In this document: one piece after another, positions 35,093-45,366 of the stretch
How the letters are laid out: the number at the start of each line of letters is the position of its first letter
How positions within the stretch are numbered: the stretch's first letter is position 1
Assembly (NCBI RefSeq): GCF_003664125.1
Contig: NZ_RCCP01000001.1
Span: forward strand, 434,001-498,000
Source: Planococcus citreus
Lineage (GTDB): Bacteria > Bacillota > Bacilli > Bacillales_A > Planococcaceae
DNA: 64,000 nt
Direction: 5' to 3'
Translations under genes and position numbers: made by a program
Notes under the pieces: model-generated
Databases searched by the model: none
Told to the model about the DNA's origin: nothing
What the model saw: only the letters and a program-made list of their open reading frames with translations

Positions 35093-36820
35093 TTATTCTG
35101 TTACGAACCATTCAGCAGGGCTGTTTTGACCGGATACGTCATATTCAACTCCACCGACACGGTTATTAAGTGCCATGATTTCTTCAAGTTCCGCGATGTA
35201 GAGCATCGGGAGGTCTTCGTTGACGATCTTCTGCCATTCTACATACAATTCTTTGCGTTTTTCCTGGTCAGTGCCGACGATTTCGATATCCAGTGCATCG
35301 TCTAGCAATTGGTCTGCTTCAGGATTGTTATAGCGCGGGTAGTTCCAAAGCTGGTCTGCTTTCCATAGTCCAGATGGATCCGGGTCAGTTCCCGTGCCCC
35401 AGCCGCCGAAGAATGTTTCAATAGAAGCATCATCTTTTTCGACCATATCGTAGTATAGGTTGACTTCGACCATCTCCACTTCAGAACGCAGTCCGACCGC
35501 TTCGAAATACTGGGCGATTGCTTGTGCACGGGATTCGAAAGTCGGGTTGCCTGTTGCATAATGCGAGAATTTCACGACAAACTCGTCGCCATTTGGATCT
35601 TCACGGAATCCGTCATCGTTCGTATCAACGTATCCTGCTTCATCCAGCATCTGTTTCGATTTTTCTGGATCGTATTCGTATTGAATCAATTCGCTATCAT
35701 CTGCCGCATTCCAGTGAGAAGACGGTACTGGCTTGTTGACAACATCTGCATAGCCGAAGAAGAATGCATCCACCCATTCCTGGCGGTTCAACGCATACAT
35801 CATGGCCTGTCGAAGCTCTTTACTTTGGTATTTCGGAAGTTCTTCTGTGATCGTTTGGGATTCGTTATCGAATTTACCGAGCTTGAATCCTACATAATAA
35901 TAAGTCAAACCAGGGTAAGTAACGATTTCGACATTTTCTAGAGGTTCTACTTCAGGGCCGGATACCGGCTGAAGGGAAATCATATCGATGTCATTGTTCT
36001 GCAAAGCGCCAACAACTGATGAGTTGTCGATAACGCGCAAGACAATTTTATCCAAGTTAACATCGCCGTTCCAGTACTCATCGAATTTCGAGAATTCAAC
36101 AGATTCTCCAGGAACGATTTTGTCGACTTTGAATGGCCCGATTCCGATTGGAGTCGAACGCACCCATTCCGATGCTGACATTTCTGCAACCGGCACATCG
36201 CCAAGAACGGATTCAGGCATTGGGTATGCCCAGAGGTTCGTCAGGTTGTTTACGCGTGCTTCATCGAAAGTGATGTTGATTTCATAGTCGCTCACCACTT
36301 CGATTCCTGAGATGGAATCTGCATCGCCGTTGCGATAAGCTTCAGCGCCTTCGATTGTTTGCACGTTTGTGTAGCGGGGGCCGTCATAATCAGGATCTGC
36401 AATTGTTTCAAGTGCAAATACCCAGTCGTTGACAGTCAATTCTTCTCCGTTATGCCATTTCACGCCTTCTTCAAAAGTGAAGTTGAAAACTTTATTGTCT
36501 TCAGTTTCCCAAGAAGCGACGTTTGGTTCAGGTTCTAGGTTTTCGTTATAGTTAATCAATGCTTCATCGAATAGTTCGATGACTTCAAAATCAGTGGCAA
36601 TGCCGTAAAATGCGGAAGAGTATAAACCTTCCGGTGGAGCGTCAAGGCCGTATACGAGCGTCCCGCCTTTTTGTGGTTCGCCGTCTGCGGCACCTTCAGA
36701 AGAGCCTTCGCCTTCTGAGCCTGACTCGCTGGCATCATCGCTGCCTCCACCGCACGCCGCTAGGAATGCGGAAACAATTAGTACGAGCGCGAAGAGCCAG
36801 AGTAAGGATTTTTTCTTCAT
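35093..36820 (-). CDS. appA: Peptide-binding lipoprotein AppA
   Basis: 575 residues; signal peptide with LAAC lipobox (FLAACGGGSDD), Ser/Gly/Glu-rich linker. SBP_bac_5 features: NVASWETEDNKVFNFTFEEGVKWHNGEELTVNDWVFAL and YALNRQEWVDAFFFGYAD. Second peptide-binding protein in the window, distinct in sequence from OppA; in B. subtilis App can replace Opp for larger peptides. Lies downstream of appD and appF. Confidence 0.93.
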   Translation of the reverse strand: MKKKSLLWLFALVLIVSAFLAACGGGSDDASESGSEGEGSSEGAADGEPQKGGTLVYGLDAPPEGLYSSAFYGIATDFEVIELFDEALINYNENLEPEPNVASWETEDNKVFNFTFEEGVKWHNGEELTVNDWVFALETIADPDYDGPRYTNVQTIEGAEAYRNGDADSISGIEVVSDYEINITFDEARVNNLTNLWAYPMPESVLGDVPVAEMSASEWVRSTPIGIGPFKVDKIVPGESVEFSKFDEYWNGDVNLDKIVLRVIDNSSVVGALQNNDIDMISLQPVSGPEVEPLENVEIVTYPGLTYYYVGFKLGKFDNESQTITEELPKYQSKELRQAMMYALNRQEWVDAFFFGYADVVNKPVPSSHWNAADDSELIQYEYDPEKSKQMLDEAGYVDTNDDGFREDPNGDEFVVKFSHYATGNPTFESRAQAIAQYFEAVGLRSEVEMVEVNLYYDMVEKDDASIETFFGGWGTGTDPDPSGLWKADQLWNYPRYNNPEADQLLDDALDIEIVGTDQEKRKELYVEWQKIVNEDLPMLYIAELEEIMALNNRVGGVEYDVSGQNSPAEWFVTE

Positions 36821-36848
36821 CTCTTTTCCCCCTAAAAAAATTTTTTGA

Positions 36849-37859
36849 TCAATACAAATGGCACGCGACTTGATGGCCTGGCCTTACTTCTGCCAACGCT
36901 GGTTTCTCTTGTGAGCAGATTTCCATCGCCATTGGGCAGCGCGTATGGAACGGGCAGCCGGCAGGCGGGTTTTGCGGGCTCGGCACATCCCCTTTTAAGA
37001 CAATCCGCTCTTTGCGCTTTGCCGGATTCGGTTCCGGAATTGCAGAAATGAGCGCTTGCGTGTAAGGATGCAGCGGTTCTTTGTATAAATCTTTATTTGA
37101 AGCAAGCTCTACGAGGTTGCCCAAATACATCACTCCGATTCGATCGCTCATATGCTTTACGACACTCAAGTCGTGTGCAATAAAGAGATAAGTCAGATCG
37201 AATTCGATTTGCAGTTCTTTCAACAAGTTCAACACCTGCGATTGCACGGAGACATCGAGTGCGGATACCGGTTCATCCGCTACAATCAGCTTGGGGTGCA
37301 GTGCCAGCGCACGGGCGATTCCGATGCGCTGTCTTTGGCCACCGGAAAATTCATGGGCGTATTTATAATAAGCCTCTTCAGGCAAGCCAACTCGTTTCAG
37401 AAGTGTTTTGATTTCCTGCTCCAACTCTTTTTTATTGCGCTTTTCATAATTCAGGATCGGCTCAGCAATGATATCGCCGACCATCTGCGTCGGATTCAGT
37501 GATGCGTACGGATCTTGGAATACCATTTGAAAATCACGTCGCGCTTTTTGCAATTTGGATCCCGATAATCGGGTAATGTCTTTCCCTTCAAAGAGGATCT
37601 CGCCTCCTGTCGGTTTCATGAGCCTCAAGATGGTCCGTCCCGCAGTTGATTTGCCACAGCCCGATTCGCCGACCAAACCAAGTGTTTCGCCTTTTCGGAT
37701 AGCGAACGACACATCATCGACCGCTTTGACATTGCCAATCGTCCGCTTAAAAAAGCCGCCGGTTACCGGGTAGTATTTTTTAAGATTGCGAATTTCGAGG
37801 AGGTTTTCACGCTTATCTAAATAATCGATACGGTCCTGGATGAAATCTCTAGTGGTCAT
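36849..37859 (-). CDS. appF: Peptide ABC transporter ATP-binding protein AppF
   Basis: 336 residues. GESGCGKST Walker [40 protein letters not shown]; the C-terminal oligopeptide module has [15 protein letters not shown] and ends near VACHLY: the cysteines suggest a metal cluster. Start overlaps the appD stop by 4 bp. Confidence 0.94.
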   Translation of the reverse strand: MTTRDFIQDRIDYLDKRENLLEIRNLKKYYPVTGGFFKRTIGNVKAVDDVSFAIRKGETLGLVGESGCGKSTAGRTILRLMKPTGGEILFEGKDITRLSGSKLQKARRDFQMVFQDPYASLNPTQMVGDIIAEPILNYEKRNKKELEQEIKTLLKRVGLPEEAYYKYAHEFSGGQRQRIGIARALALHPKLIVADEPVSALDVSVQSQVLNLLKELQIEFDLTYLFIAHDLSVVKHMSDRIGVMYLGNLVELASNKDLYKEPLHPYTQALISAIPEPNPAKRKERIVLKGDVPSPQNPPAGCPFHTRCPMAMEICSQEKPALAEVRPGHQVACHLY

Positions 37860-38896
37860 AATGCGGCGACTCCTTCTCGTTCTCTTTTTCCGTCCGTGGG
37901 CCAGCTTTCTTCATATAATAGGCACGCAGCTTCATGGCGATCGGCCACTTCCGCAAGCTTCGGCGTCACCGTCAAACATTCCGCCATCGCCTTCGGGCAG
38001 CGGTTTGCAAAGCGGCAGCCAACTTGAGGCATATTGATGACGGACGGCACCAGTCCTTCAATCGTCGCGAGCTCTTCGACATCTTCGTCCATTTTCGGGA
38101 TCGCTTTCATTAATAATTCGGTATATGGATGTTTTGGATCACGGAACAAATCTTCGACAAATGCACGCTCTACGATTTTGCCCGCATACATGACCAGTAC
38201 TTCGTCGCAAATTTCGGCCACAACTCCTAAGTCATGCGTAATGAGGATGATCGACATATCATTCGCTTCTTGTATGCCTTTCAACAATTCGAGAATTTGC
38301 GCTTGAACTGTTACATCCAAAGCTGTCGTCGGTTCATCGGCGATCAACAGTTTCGGCTGGCAGGCAATGGCCATCGCAATCATGACCCGCTGGCGCATTC
38401 CACCGGACAATTGGTGAGGATACTCCGTGACGATTTGTTCGGCACGCGGAATTCCCACTTGCTTCAATAAAGCGACCGACCGCAGCCGTGCTTCTTTTTT
38501 CGTCAGGTTCTCATGGTTTAAGATCACTTCTTCTATTTGATAGCCGATGGTGAAAACCGGATTGAGCGAAGTCATAGGTTCCTGGAAAATCATCGAGATG
38601 TCTTTTCCGCGAATGCTGTTCATCTGCTTATCCGAAAACGTGGAAATGCCCTGTCCTTCGAATTCAATCTCGCCGCCGCGAATCTTTCCGATGCCGTTTG
38701 GAAGCAGTTGCATAATGGACAACGACATGACACTTTTGCCACAGCCTGATTCGCCCACCACTCCGACAATTTGCTTCGGAAGGACATCGAAACTCACATT
38801 CTCGACTGCGTTATAATAATCCCCATCTATTTTGAAACCCGTTTGGAGGTTTTTGACCCGCAAGAGCGGTGCAGCCTCTTTAGATCCATACGTCAT
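37856..38896 (-). CDS. appD: Peptide ABC transporter ATP-binding protein AppD
   Basis: 346 residues. [49 protein letters not shown]-terminal [14 protein letters not shown] with conserved cysteines. First gene of appDFABC; ATG 38896 with GAGGTG upstream. Confidence 0.94.
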   Translation of the reverse strand: MTYGSKEAAPLLRVKNLQTGFKIDGDYYNAVENVSFDVLPKQIVGVVGESGCGKSVMSLSIMQLLPNGIGKIRGGEIEFEGQGISTFSDKQMNSIRGKDISMIFQEPMTSLNPVFTIGYQIEEVILNHENLTKKEARLRSVALLKQVGIPRAEQIVTEYPHQLSGGMRQRVMIAMAIACQPKLLIADEPTTALDVTVQAQILELLKGIQEANDMSIILITHDLGVVAEICDEVLVMYAGKIVERAFVEDLFRDPKHPYTELLMKAIPKMDEDVEELATIEGLVPSVINMPQVGCRFANRCPKAMAECLTVTPKLAEVADRHEAACLLYEESWPTDGKREREGVAAL

Positions 38897-38944
38897 GAAA
38901 ACACCTCAAAATTCTTTTTTTTCTGTCAATTCTAACTAGTTTTA

Positions 38945-38973
38945 AGCATATCACAAAAGTATTACATGCGCAA
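38945..38973 (-). promoter_or_regulatory. Promoter of the app operon
   Basis: TTGCGC-17 bp-TATGCT with an extended TG. A loose CodY-like sequence (AATTGACAGAAAAAA, four mismatches) lies at 38917-38931 between promoter and start. Confidence 0.5.
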
Positions 38974-38994
38974 TATAATTTTTGTATTTTAAGC

Positions 38995-39020
38995 AATGAT
39001 TACCAAAATAGATAATCATT
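38995..39020. repeat. Inverted repeat upstream of the app promoter
   Basis: AATGATTA and TAATCATT, 8-bp perfect arms 10 bp apart, upstream of the -35. Possible regulator site. Confidence 0.5.
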
Positions 39021-39101
39021 TCTCTCCTCCAATCCTTGCTATAAAAGCATTCTCCATCTTATTCAAGACGTGCATATTTTTTACCATTATAAGAAATGGA
39101 T

Positions 39102-39132
39102 AATAAAAAAGCTCCCGGCATCGGGAGCTTTT
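39102..39132 (-). terminator. Terminator of fabHF
   Basis: AAAAGCTCCCG/CGGGAGCTTTT with GCAT loop, T run on the minus strand. Confidence 0.9.
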
Positions 39133-39141
39133 CAATAAGCT

Positions 39142-40377
39142 TTAAACTTTTTTCAATACGAGCGAAGCGTTATGTCCGCCAAATCCGAGCGAATTGCTCA
39201 TTGCATAGTCGAATTCTGCAGCTCGAGCTTCATTTGCTACGTAATCCAAATCCAATTCCTCATCTGGTGTTTCGTAGTTGATCGTCGGTGGCATGACGCC
39301 TTCTTTCAAAGCCAGCGCCGTAAAAATCGCTTCAATACCGCCAGCTGCACCGAGCAAATGGCCAGTCATCGATTTCGTTGAGCTCATGCCAAGTTTATAC
39401 GCATGGTCGCCGAACACTGTTTTGACAGCCATCGTTTCGAACAAATCGTTATACGGCGTGCTCGTTCCATGGGCATTGATATAGCCGACATCCGTCTTTT
39501 CAATGCCTGCATCATTGAGCGCTTGCTGCATGGCGCGCGCTGCCCCTTCTCCACCTGGTGCTGGAGCTGTAATATGGTGCGCGTCACCAGTCGAACCATA
39601 GCCGACGAGTTCTGCGTAGATTTTTGCGCCGCGTGCTTTCGCGTGTTCGTATTCTTCCAGGATGACAATCCCGGCGCCCTCACCAATGACAAAGCCGTCA
39701 CGGTTTTTATCGAATGGCCGTGATGCGGTCGATGCATCATCATTTGTTGTCAATGCGGTATTGGCCGTAAATCCTGCAACAGAAAGACGAGTGATTGGAG
39801 CTTCCGCGCCACCTGATATCATGACATCGGCATCGCCGCGCTGGATGACTTTAAAGGCATCGCCGATCGAGTTCGTGCCGGATGCACAAGCTGTCACCGA
39901 ACAGGAGTTGATCGCTTTTGCGCCGAAGTGGATCGACACCTGTCCAGAGGCCATATCTGGAATGATCATGGGCACGAAGAATGGGCTGATACGGCGAACG
40001 CCGCGGGAATTCAATACGTCCATCTGGTTTTCAATCGTCTCCATCCCGCCGATTCCTGATCCGATCCAGACGCCTGTACGAAGTGCTGTCTTTTCATCCA
40101 ACTCAAGCGCTGCATCTTTCATTGCCATGATGGATGATGCGAGTGCGTAATGGGTGAAGCGGTCCATCTTGCGTGCTTCTTTGCGTTCGATATATTCTTC
40201 GATCGAGAAATCCTTCAATTCAGCGGCAACTTTCGCCGGATACTGATCCGCATCGATGCGTGTCAACGGGCCGACGCCTGAACGCCCTGCCTTCACCGCT
40301 TCCCACGTTGATTCTGCGCTATTTCCAAGCGGTGTTACGGCACCGATACCTGTAATGACTACACGACGATTTTCCAT
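39142..40377 (-). CDS. fabF: 3-oxoacyl-ACP synthase II (FabF)
   Basis: 411 residues. Elongating ketoacyl synthase of type II fatty acid synthesis. Catalytic C164 in TACASGTNS and the two histidines in [11 protein letters not shown] and [14 protein letters not shown] 40377 with GGAAGT 7 nt away; an in-frame ATG 7 codons upstream has no ribosome site. 27 bp after fabH. Confidence 0.96.
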   Translation of the reverse strand: MENRRVVITGIGAVTPLGNSAESTWEAVKAGRSGVGPLTRIDADQYPAKVAAELKDFSIEEYIERKEARKMDRFTHYALASSIMAMKDAALELDEKTALRTGVWIGSGIGGMETIENQMDVLNSRGVRRISPFFVPMIIPDMASGQVSIHFGAKAINSCSVTACASGTNSIGDAFKVIQRGDADVMISGGAEAPITRLSVAGFTANTALTTNDDASTASRPFDKNRDGFVIGEGAGIVILEEYEHAKARGAKIYAELVGYGSTGDAHHITAPAPGGEGAARAMQQALNDAGIEKTDVGYINAHGTSTPYNDLFETMAVKTVFGDHAYKLGMSSTKSMTGHLLGAAGGIEAIFTALALKEGVMPPTINYETPDEELDLDYVANEARAAEFDYAMSNSLGFGGHNASLVLKKV

Positions 40378-40404
40378 TTCTTTTACTTCCTTTCGCATAT
40401 CCGA

Positions 40405-41337
40405 TTATTTCCCCCACTTCATAGCAATTGCGCCCCAAGTCAAACCGCCCCCGAAGCCGACCATGACGACGACATCATCGTCTTTAATCCGGCCTTCCTC
40501 TAAATCTTCTACAAGGGAAATCGGAATCGACGCTGCTGAAGTGTTTCCGTATTTTTGTATAGTCTTCGACATTTTCTCTACCGGCAAGTCAAGACGTGCC
40601 CGTGACGATTCCATGATCCGGATGTTCGCTTGATGCGGTATGAGAAAATCGACATCCTCTTTATCCAAACCTGCTTTTTCAATGACGTTTATGGCGGACT
40701 CGCCCATTTGGCGCACCGCAAATTTGAACACTTCACGGCCATTCATCACCAAATGCTTGTCTTGATACAAATGTTCCCCGCCTGAGCCGTCCGCTCCGAG
40801 CTCGAACGATAAGATCCCGCGGCCTTCCGACACTTTGCCGATTACGGCAGCGCCGGCTCCGTCACCGAATAGGACAGCTGTATTGCGATCTTCCCAATTG
40901 GTGATTTTCGAGAGCTTCTCAACACCAACTACTAGGACGTAGCGATACGTATCCGACTCGATAAATTGTTTCGCCGTAATGACACCGTACATGAATCCAG
41001 CACAGGCTGCAGAGATATCCATAGCGGCCGCATTCACGGCACCGATCTGTTGTTGGATATCGCACGCGACAGATGGAAACGGACGGTCTGGCGTAACTGT
41101 CGCTACCAGTATCAATCCGATGTCCGCTGGATCGATGCCGGCATCGGCAATCGCCTTTTGCGCCGCGACCCGTGCCATATCCGATGTATCTTGTTCATCG
41201 TTTGCAATCCGGCGTTCTTCAATCCCGGTCATGGTCCGGATCCATTCATCCGAGGTGTCCATGCGCTGCTCTAAATCAAAGTTGGTCAATTTATCTTCCG
41301 GCAGGCATCTGCCGGTACCGATGATTCCAGCATTCAT
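40405..41337 (-). CDS. fabH: 3-oxoacyl-ACP synthase III (FabH)
   Basis: 310 residues. Condenses an acyl-CoA starter with malonyl-ACP. C112 ([11 protein letters not shown]), His in IPHQANIR and Asn in GNTSAASIP form the triad. In Bacillales FabH prefers branched-chain starters. ATG 41337 with GAGGG 7 nt away. First gene of fabHF under the FapR-type operator. Confidence 0.96.
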   Translation of the reverse strand: MNAGIIGTGRCLPEDKLTNFDLEQRMDTSDEWIRTMTGIEERRIANDEQDTSDMARVAAQKAIADAGIDPADIGLILVATVTPDRPFPSVACDIQQQIGAVNAAAMDISAACAGFMYGVITAKQFIESDTYRYVLVVGVEKLSKITNWEDRNTAVLFGDGAGAAVIGKVSEGRGILSFELGADGSGGEHLYQDKHLVMNGREVFKFAVRQMGESAINVIEKAGLDKEDVDFLIPHQANIRIMESSRARLDLPVEKMSKTIQKYGNTSAASIPISLVEDLEEGRIKDDDVVVMVGFGGGLTWGAIAMKWGK

Positions 41338-41369
41338 ATCTATGTCCCTCTTTTCGATTAACATCAATT

Positions 41370-41388
41370 ATTAGTACCTGGTGTTAAT
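41370..41388. promoter_or_regulatory. FapR operator of fabHF
   Basis: ATTAGTACCTGGTGTTAAT: close match to the FapR box; overlaps the -10 by two bases. Confidence 0.85.
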
Positions 41389-41415
41389 GATACGCCCTTT
41401 TGCTATTGATTTCAA
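41387..41415 (-). promoter_or_regulatory. sigmaA promoter of fabHF
   Basis: TTGAAA-17 bp-TATCAT. Confidence 0.75.
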
Positions 41416-41527
41416 GTTGCCGACATATTTCTGACAAAAACTTTCGAAACGCACGAAACTTTCTTTCTGAAAAGGCTTCCTTATGCTATGATAAAGCTAG
41501 TTATTCTATATATAGAGGTGAAAACAG

Positions 41528-41710
41528 ATGCAATATATTGGAACACTTTTCTGGTCTGTCCTTATTATTTCAATGTTGAATTATGTCGTAAGTGCGGTGC
41601 AAAACGTGCCATTCAACTTTATGATGGGTATCATCATGGCAGTGGCAGTCACTGTATTGGTCATCGTGATGGATGCCATCATCCCGAAAGAAGCAGCGAA
41701 AGAATATTAA
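41528..41710 (+). CDS. yjzD: DUF2929 small membrane protein (YjzD)
   Basis: 60 residues: two membrane helices (about 4-22 and 30-50) and a short charged tail. Same neighbourhood as yjzD of B. subtilis, upstream and divergent from fabH. Function unknown. GAGGTG ribosome site and followed by a strong terminator. Confidence 0.85.
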   Translation: MQYIGTLFWSVLIISMLNYVVSAVQNVPFNFMMGIIMAVAVTVLVIVMDAIIPKEAAKEY

Positions 41711-41718
41711 TCACGATA

Positions 41719-41750
41719 AAAACGGAAGCCGCGACGGCTTCCGTTTTTTT
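41719..41750 (+). terminator. Terminator of yjzD
   Basis: AAAACGGAAGCCG/CGGCTTCCGTTTT with a 3-nt loop and T run. Confidence 0.92.
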
Positions 41751-41777
41751 ATTTGCTCGAATCGGACGGTTTAGATA

Positions 41778-41810
41778 GAAAAAAGCCGCATTTCATTGAA
41801 ATGCGGCTTT
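41778..41810 (-). terminator. Terminator of clpB
   Basis: AAAGCCGCATTT/AAATGCGGCTTT with a 5-nt loop, T run on the minus strand. Confidence 0.9.
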
Positions 41811-41812
41811 AC

Positions 41813-43948
41813 TTATACAGTGATAAGCAATTGTTTATTGGCGTCCATCGATACCTTCAATGTCGAACCTGGAGTGACCTCTCCTTTAATCAATTCCTTA
41901 GCGATTCGAGTCTCGATTTCACGCTGGATAAAGCGTTTCAGCGGGCGCGCCCCAAAGACCGGGTCCGTTCCTGCTTCAATGATATAATCGATGACCGAAT
42001 CCTCGACTTCCAAGGAAATTTGCTGTTGTTTCATCCGAGCGGCCAATTCGCCGATCATTTTCTTGGCGATGCCATAGAAATGCTCATTCGACAAGGAATG
42101 GAAAATGACGATATCGTCAATGCGGTTCAACAGTTCCGGCCGGAAATGCTTGCGCAGTTCCATCATGACGATGTCTTCTGTATCGTGTTCGTCACTGCTT
42201 GCGCTGATATGTTGGGAACCGATATTCGATGTCATGATGACGACGGTATTGGAGAAGTTCACAAGCCGCCCTTGGCTGTCGGTGATACGCCCGTCGTCTA
42301 GGATCTGCAAAAGGATGTTCGCGACATCCGGATGGGCTTTCTCGATTTCATCGAGCAGCACTACGGAATACGGATTGCGGCGGACCGCTTCTGTCAATTG
42401 GCCGCCTTCTTCATAACCGATATATCCAGGAGGCGCCCCGACAAGACGCGATACGCTGTGCTTTTCCATGTATTCGGACATGTCGATGCGGATGAAATGG
42501 TCTTCTGAATCGAATAAGTTTGCTGCCAACGATTTCGCAAGCTCCGTTTTCCCGACACCGGTTGGCCCGAGGAAAATGAACGAGCCGATCGGCTTTTGTT
42601 CATCCTTGATGCCGGCACGTGCACGCCATACGGCTTCTGTCACCAGTTCGACGGCTCGGTCCTGTCCGATGACTCGCTCTTTCAACGTATCCCCAAGGCG
42701 CAATAGCTTTTCGCGCTCGCCTTCGACCAGTTTCGTTACGGGAATACCCGTCCAGCGAGCGACAATACCCGCAATTTCCTCTTCGGTCACTTCTTCGCGC
42801 AGCAACCGCTCCCCGCCGTCTCCGGCAAGTTCAACTTCCATCGCGCTCAGTTCTTTTTCAAGCTCTGGAATTTTTCCGTGGCGCAACATCGCCGCGGTAT
42901 TTAAATCATATTTGTTTTCCGCATCTTCCAATTGGCGGCGGTATTGATCCAATTGTTCGCGCTTGGCCTGGATTTTCTGAAGCGATTGCTTTTCTTCGTT
43001 CCATTGCTGCTGCATGCCTTCAGAAGACGACTTCAGCTCTTCAATCTCTTCGCGCAGCGCAGCGAGGCGTGTTTTGCTCGCTTCGTCTTTTTCTTTCCGA
43101 AGCGCCTGCTCTTCAATCTCTAGCTGCATGAGGCGCCGCGTTACTTCATCGAGCTCTTGCGGCATGGAATCGATCTCCGTCCGGATCATTGCACACGCTT
43201 CATCGATCAAGTCGATTGCCTTGTCCGGAAGGAAACGCTCCGTGATGTACCGGTCCGACATTGTAGCAGCTGCAACAATCGCCCGGTCATGGATGCGCAC
43301 GCCGTGGTGGAGTTCGAAACGCTCTTTCAATCCACGGAGAATCGATACCGCATCTTCAACAGAAGGCTCGCGCACCATCACCTGCTGGAAGCGGCGCTCA
43401 AGTGCCGCATCTTTCTCGATGTGCATGCGGTATTCATCCAGAGTGGTGGCTCCGATGCAGTACAGCTCTCCGCGCGCAAGCATCGGTTTGAGCATATTTC
43501 CGGCGTCCATCGCGCCTTCCGTTTTACCGGCGCCGACGATGGTGTGGATCTCGTCGATAAACAGGATGATCTGCCCTTCACTGTCTTTCACTTGCTTCAA
43601 TACGCTTTTTAGCCGTTCCTCGAATTCCCCACGGTATTTTGCGCCTGCAATCAGTGCACTCATATCGAGTTCATAAATGACACGGTCCTTCAAGCCTTCC
43701 GGCACATCGTTGCGGACAATGCGCTGTGCCAGTCCTTCGACAATTGCGGTTTTCCCGACGCCTGGTTCACCGATCAATACCGGATTATTCTTTGTCTTTC
43801 TGGAAAGAATCCGGATGACATTGCGGATTTCCTGATCGCGCCCGATGACCGGATCCATCTTTCCTGACTGTGCTTGTTCAACCAAATTGCGGCCGAACTG
43901 TTCCAATGGCGACTTTTGCTCTTCGTTTGGATTTTGGAATTGAACCAA
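41813..43948 (-). CDS. clpB: ClpB-type disaggregase lacking the N-terminal domain
   Basis: 711 residues, against about 860 for full ClpB. It starts at [10 protein letters not shown] and enters NBD1 directly (GEPGVGKTA at 60-68, Walker B FIDEIHT), then the ClpB coiled-coil M domain ([19 protein letters not shown] to about residue 400), NBD2 ([20 protein letters not shown]) and the C-terminal domain. The Clp_N substrate domain is absent. TTG start with GAGGAG 10 nt upstream; CtsR box and promoter right behind leave no room for a longer gene. No IGF/L ClpP-binding loop stands out ([14 protein letters not shown] follows ClpB). Rescues aggregated protein with DnaK. Confidence 0.92.
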   Translation of the reverse strand: MVQFQNPNEEQKSPLEQFGRNLVEQAQSGKMDPVIGRDQEIRNVIRILSRKTKNNPVLIGEPGVGKTAIVEGLAQRIVRNDVPEGLKDRVIYELDMSALIAGAKYRGEFEERLKSVLKQVKDSEGQIILFIDEIHTIVGAGKTEGAMDAGNMLKPMLARGELYCIGATTLDEYRMHIEKDAALERRFQQVMVREPSVEDAVSILRGLKERFELHHGVRIHDRAIVAAATMSDRYITERFLPDKAIDLIDEACAMIRTEIDSMPQELDEVTRRLMQLEIEEQALRKEKDEASKTRLAALREEIEELKSSSEGMQQQWNEEKQSLQKIQAKREQLDQYRRQLEDAENKYDLNTAAMLRHGKIPELEKELSAMEVELAGDGGERLLREEVTEEEIAGIVARWTGIPVTKLVEGEREKLLRLGDTLKERVIGQDRAVELVTEAVWRARAGIKDEQKPIGSFIFLGPTGVGKTELAKSLAANLFDSEDHFIRIDMSEYMEKHSVSRLVGAPPGYIGYEEGGQLTEAVRRNPYSVVLLDEIEKAHPDVANILLQILDDGRITDSQGRLVNFSNTVVIMTSNIGSQHISASSDEHDTEDIVMMELRKHFRPELLNRIDDIVIFHSLSNEHFYGIAKKMIGELAARMKQQQISLEVEDSVIDYIIEAGTDPVFGARPLKRFIQREIETRIAKELIKGEVTPGSTLKVSMDANKQLLITV

Positions 43949-43971
43949 TCAAATCACGCTCCTCTGATTAA

Positions 43972-43988
43972 TTTGACCATCTTTGACT
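43972..43988 (-). promoter_or_regulatory. CtsR operator of clpB
   Basis: AGTCAAA-GAT-GGTCAAA, an exact fit to the CtsR heptad repeat, located just after the -10. Confidence 0.92.
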
Positions 43989-43994
43989 AATTAA

Positions 43995-44023
43995 ATTATA
44001 TGATTGCCGTGTCCCTTTTGCAA
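43995..44023 (-). promoter_or_regulatory. sigmaA promoter of clpB
   Basis: TTGCAA-17 bp-TATAAT. Confidence 0.75.
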
Positions 44024-44037
44024 CGGAAATGCTCATC

Positions 44038-44073
44038 AAAAAAAGCCGCAAGGAATTTCTTCCCTGCGGCTTT
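44038..44073 (-). terminator. Terminator of the yitW gene
   Basis: AAAGCCGCAGGGAA/TTCCTTGCGGCTTT (one mismatch), T run on the minus strand. Confidence 0.85.
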
Positions 44074-44085
44074 CTGCTATTTCTC

Positions 44086-44394
44086 TTATCGAACGCCGAG
44101 CGCCATTTTTGCGTAGCGCGACATATGGTCTTTACTCCAGACAGGCTGCCAGACGATTTTTACATCGACTTCTTCCACTTCCGGCAATTCATACAAGGAT
44201 GTTTTAACCATCTGGACGATTTGCGGCCCCATTGGGCATCCCATAGAAGTGAGTGTCATCGTGACCACGCAGAAACCATCTTCGGATAATTCTACATCAT
44301 ATACAAGGCCCAAATTGACGATATCAACACCTAGTTCAGGGTCGATGACATTTTCGAGTGCGCCTAATAGATAATCTTTTGTTTCTTGATCCAT
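44086..44394 (-). CDS. yitW: MIP18/DUF59 (PaaD-like) iron-sulfur assembly protein YitW
   Basis: 102 residues. MIP18 family fold: NVIDPELGVDIVNLGLVYD, VTMTLTSMGCPMGPQI (conserved Cys in SMGCP), TDKM-like tail. Thought to help insert iron-sulfur clusters or act in cluster carriers (SufT-type). GGAGG ribosome site. Precedes yitV and yitU as in B. subtilis, though the three are not all on one strand here. Confidence 0.88.
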   Translation of the reverse strand: MDQETKDYLLGALENVIDPELGVDIVNLGLVYDVELSEDGFCVVTMTLTSMGCPMGPQIVQMVKTSLYELPEVEEVDVKIVWQPVWSKDHMSRYAKMALGVR

Positions 44395-44462
44395 TCGGAA
44401 TCCCTCCTTTTCCTGTTACTGCTTATCTTACCAAACATCACAGTGAAATGAAATCGACTTGC

Positions 44463-45230
44463 TTATTCCTTTAATCGGTCGGCAATCCAAGCTGTTGCAG
44501 ACAGCATCCCTTTGCGGCTGACCGCGTGCGCAGCTTCTGTTTCTTTCATGAATGCCAGCCGTTCAGGATAGGCGGCATAATCCTGCTGCAATGCATGGAA
44601 AAGCCGGTTGGTCGGTTCGAAAGGAACGGTCGGGTCTTTTACGCCATGCCAGAAAAAGACTGGGCGTCCGCCAAAGGATTGGCGGTTCAAACTGATATCA
44701 AAACGGGACAGGGCCTGAAGCATGCCTTCGCGTTCCTCATCGGTGAGCGGCAAGTCAAAACCGCGCGACTCGTATTGGCGCATTTGGGCTTTCGCAAGCT
44801 CCACGTAATTGCCGGATCCCATCATGACGGCTGCCGCTTTGATCCACGGATGTGCCGTCAAAGCACCGAGCGTCGTGATGCCGCCCATCGACGTGCCCCC
44901 GACAGCCGGTTCTCCGCTAATCAGCTGGCGCTTGTGCAATTCTTCGTGTAAAAATCCGAGTTCTTCGATAGACGTTAAAACGATTTCCCAAAAGCGCAGG
45001 CTGATCTGGACCTCATCAAGCGATTGATCCCGCTCTCCGTGAAGCAGCGCATCCGGCAAGATGACACGGACTCCTTTTTTTGCCCATTGCCAGGCATAAT
45101 GCAAATTATGTTCTTTGGCACTCGTATGCCCATGCAGAAAAATGACCGTCGGCAATGGACCGCCCGCGTGCCCTTCAGGTGTTATATGTAAGATCGGGAT
45201 ATTTCCCCATAATTCATTTGCTACTTTCAT
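44463..45230 (-). CDS. yitV: Alpha/beta hydrolase esterase YitV
   Basis: 255 residues. Prolyl oligopeptidase/dienelactone hydrolase fold: HGHTSAKEHN (oxyanion hole), GTSMGG (nucleophile Ser), FFWHGVKDPTVPFEPT (Asp), AAHAVSRKG (His). ATG 45230 has GAGGAG 8 nt upstream; the GTG three codons earlier overlaps that ribosome site. Substrate unknown. Monocistronic. Confidence 0.86.
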   Translation of the reverse strand: MKVANELWGNIPILHITPEGHAGGPLPTVIFLHGHTSAKEHNLHYAWQWAKKGVRVILPDALLHGERDQSLDEVQISLRFWEIVLTSIEELGFLHEELHKRQLISGEPAVGGTSMGGITTLGALTAHPWIKAAAVMMGSGNYVELAKAQMRQYESRGFDLPLTDEEREGMLQALSRFDISLNRQSFGGRPVFFWHGVKDPTVPFEPTNRLFHALQQDYAAYPERLAFMKETEAAHAVSRKGMLSATAWIADRLKE

Positions 45231-45366
45231 GCGCTTCACTCCTCACCCTAAATCCTACCAATTTTTCTTTGTTCCCGCAAATTCCGGCATTGCCGTCAGG
45301 TTTTTTTGACGGATAGCCTCTATTATCGCTAAACTGAAGGTAGATAGAAGGGAGCCGGATTTTCAT

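Noticed and set aside
43014..43676. Open frames of more than 200 codons antisense to clpB, and similar ones antisense to pepF, oppC, oppA and addA
   Set aside because: No ribosome sites or promoters; composition follows the third-codon bias of the sense genes.
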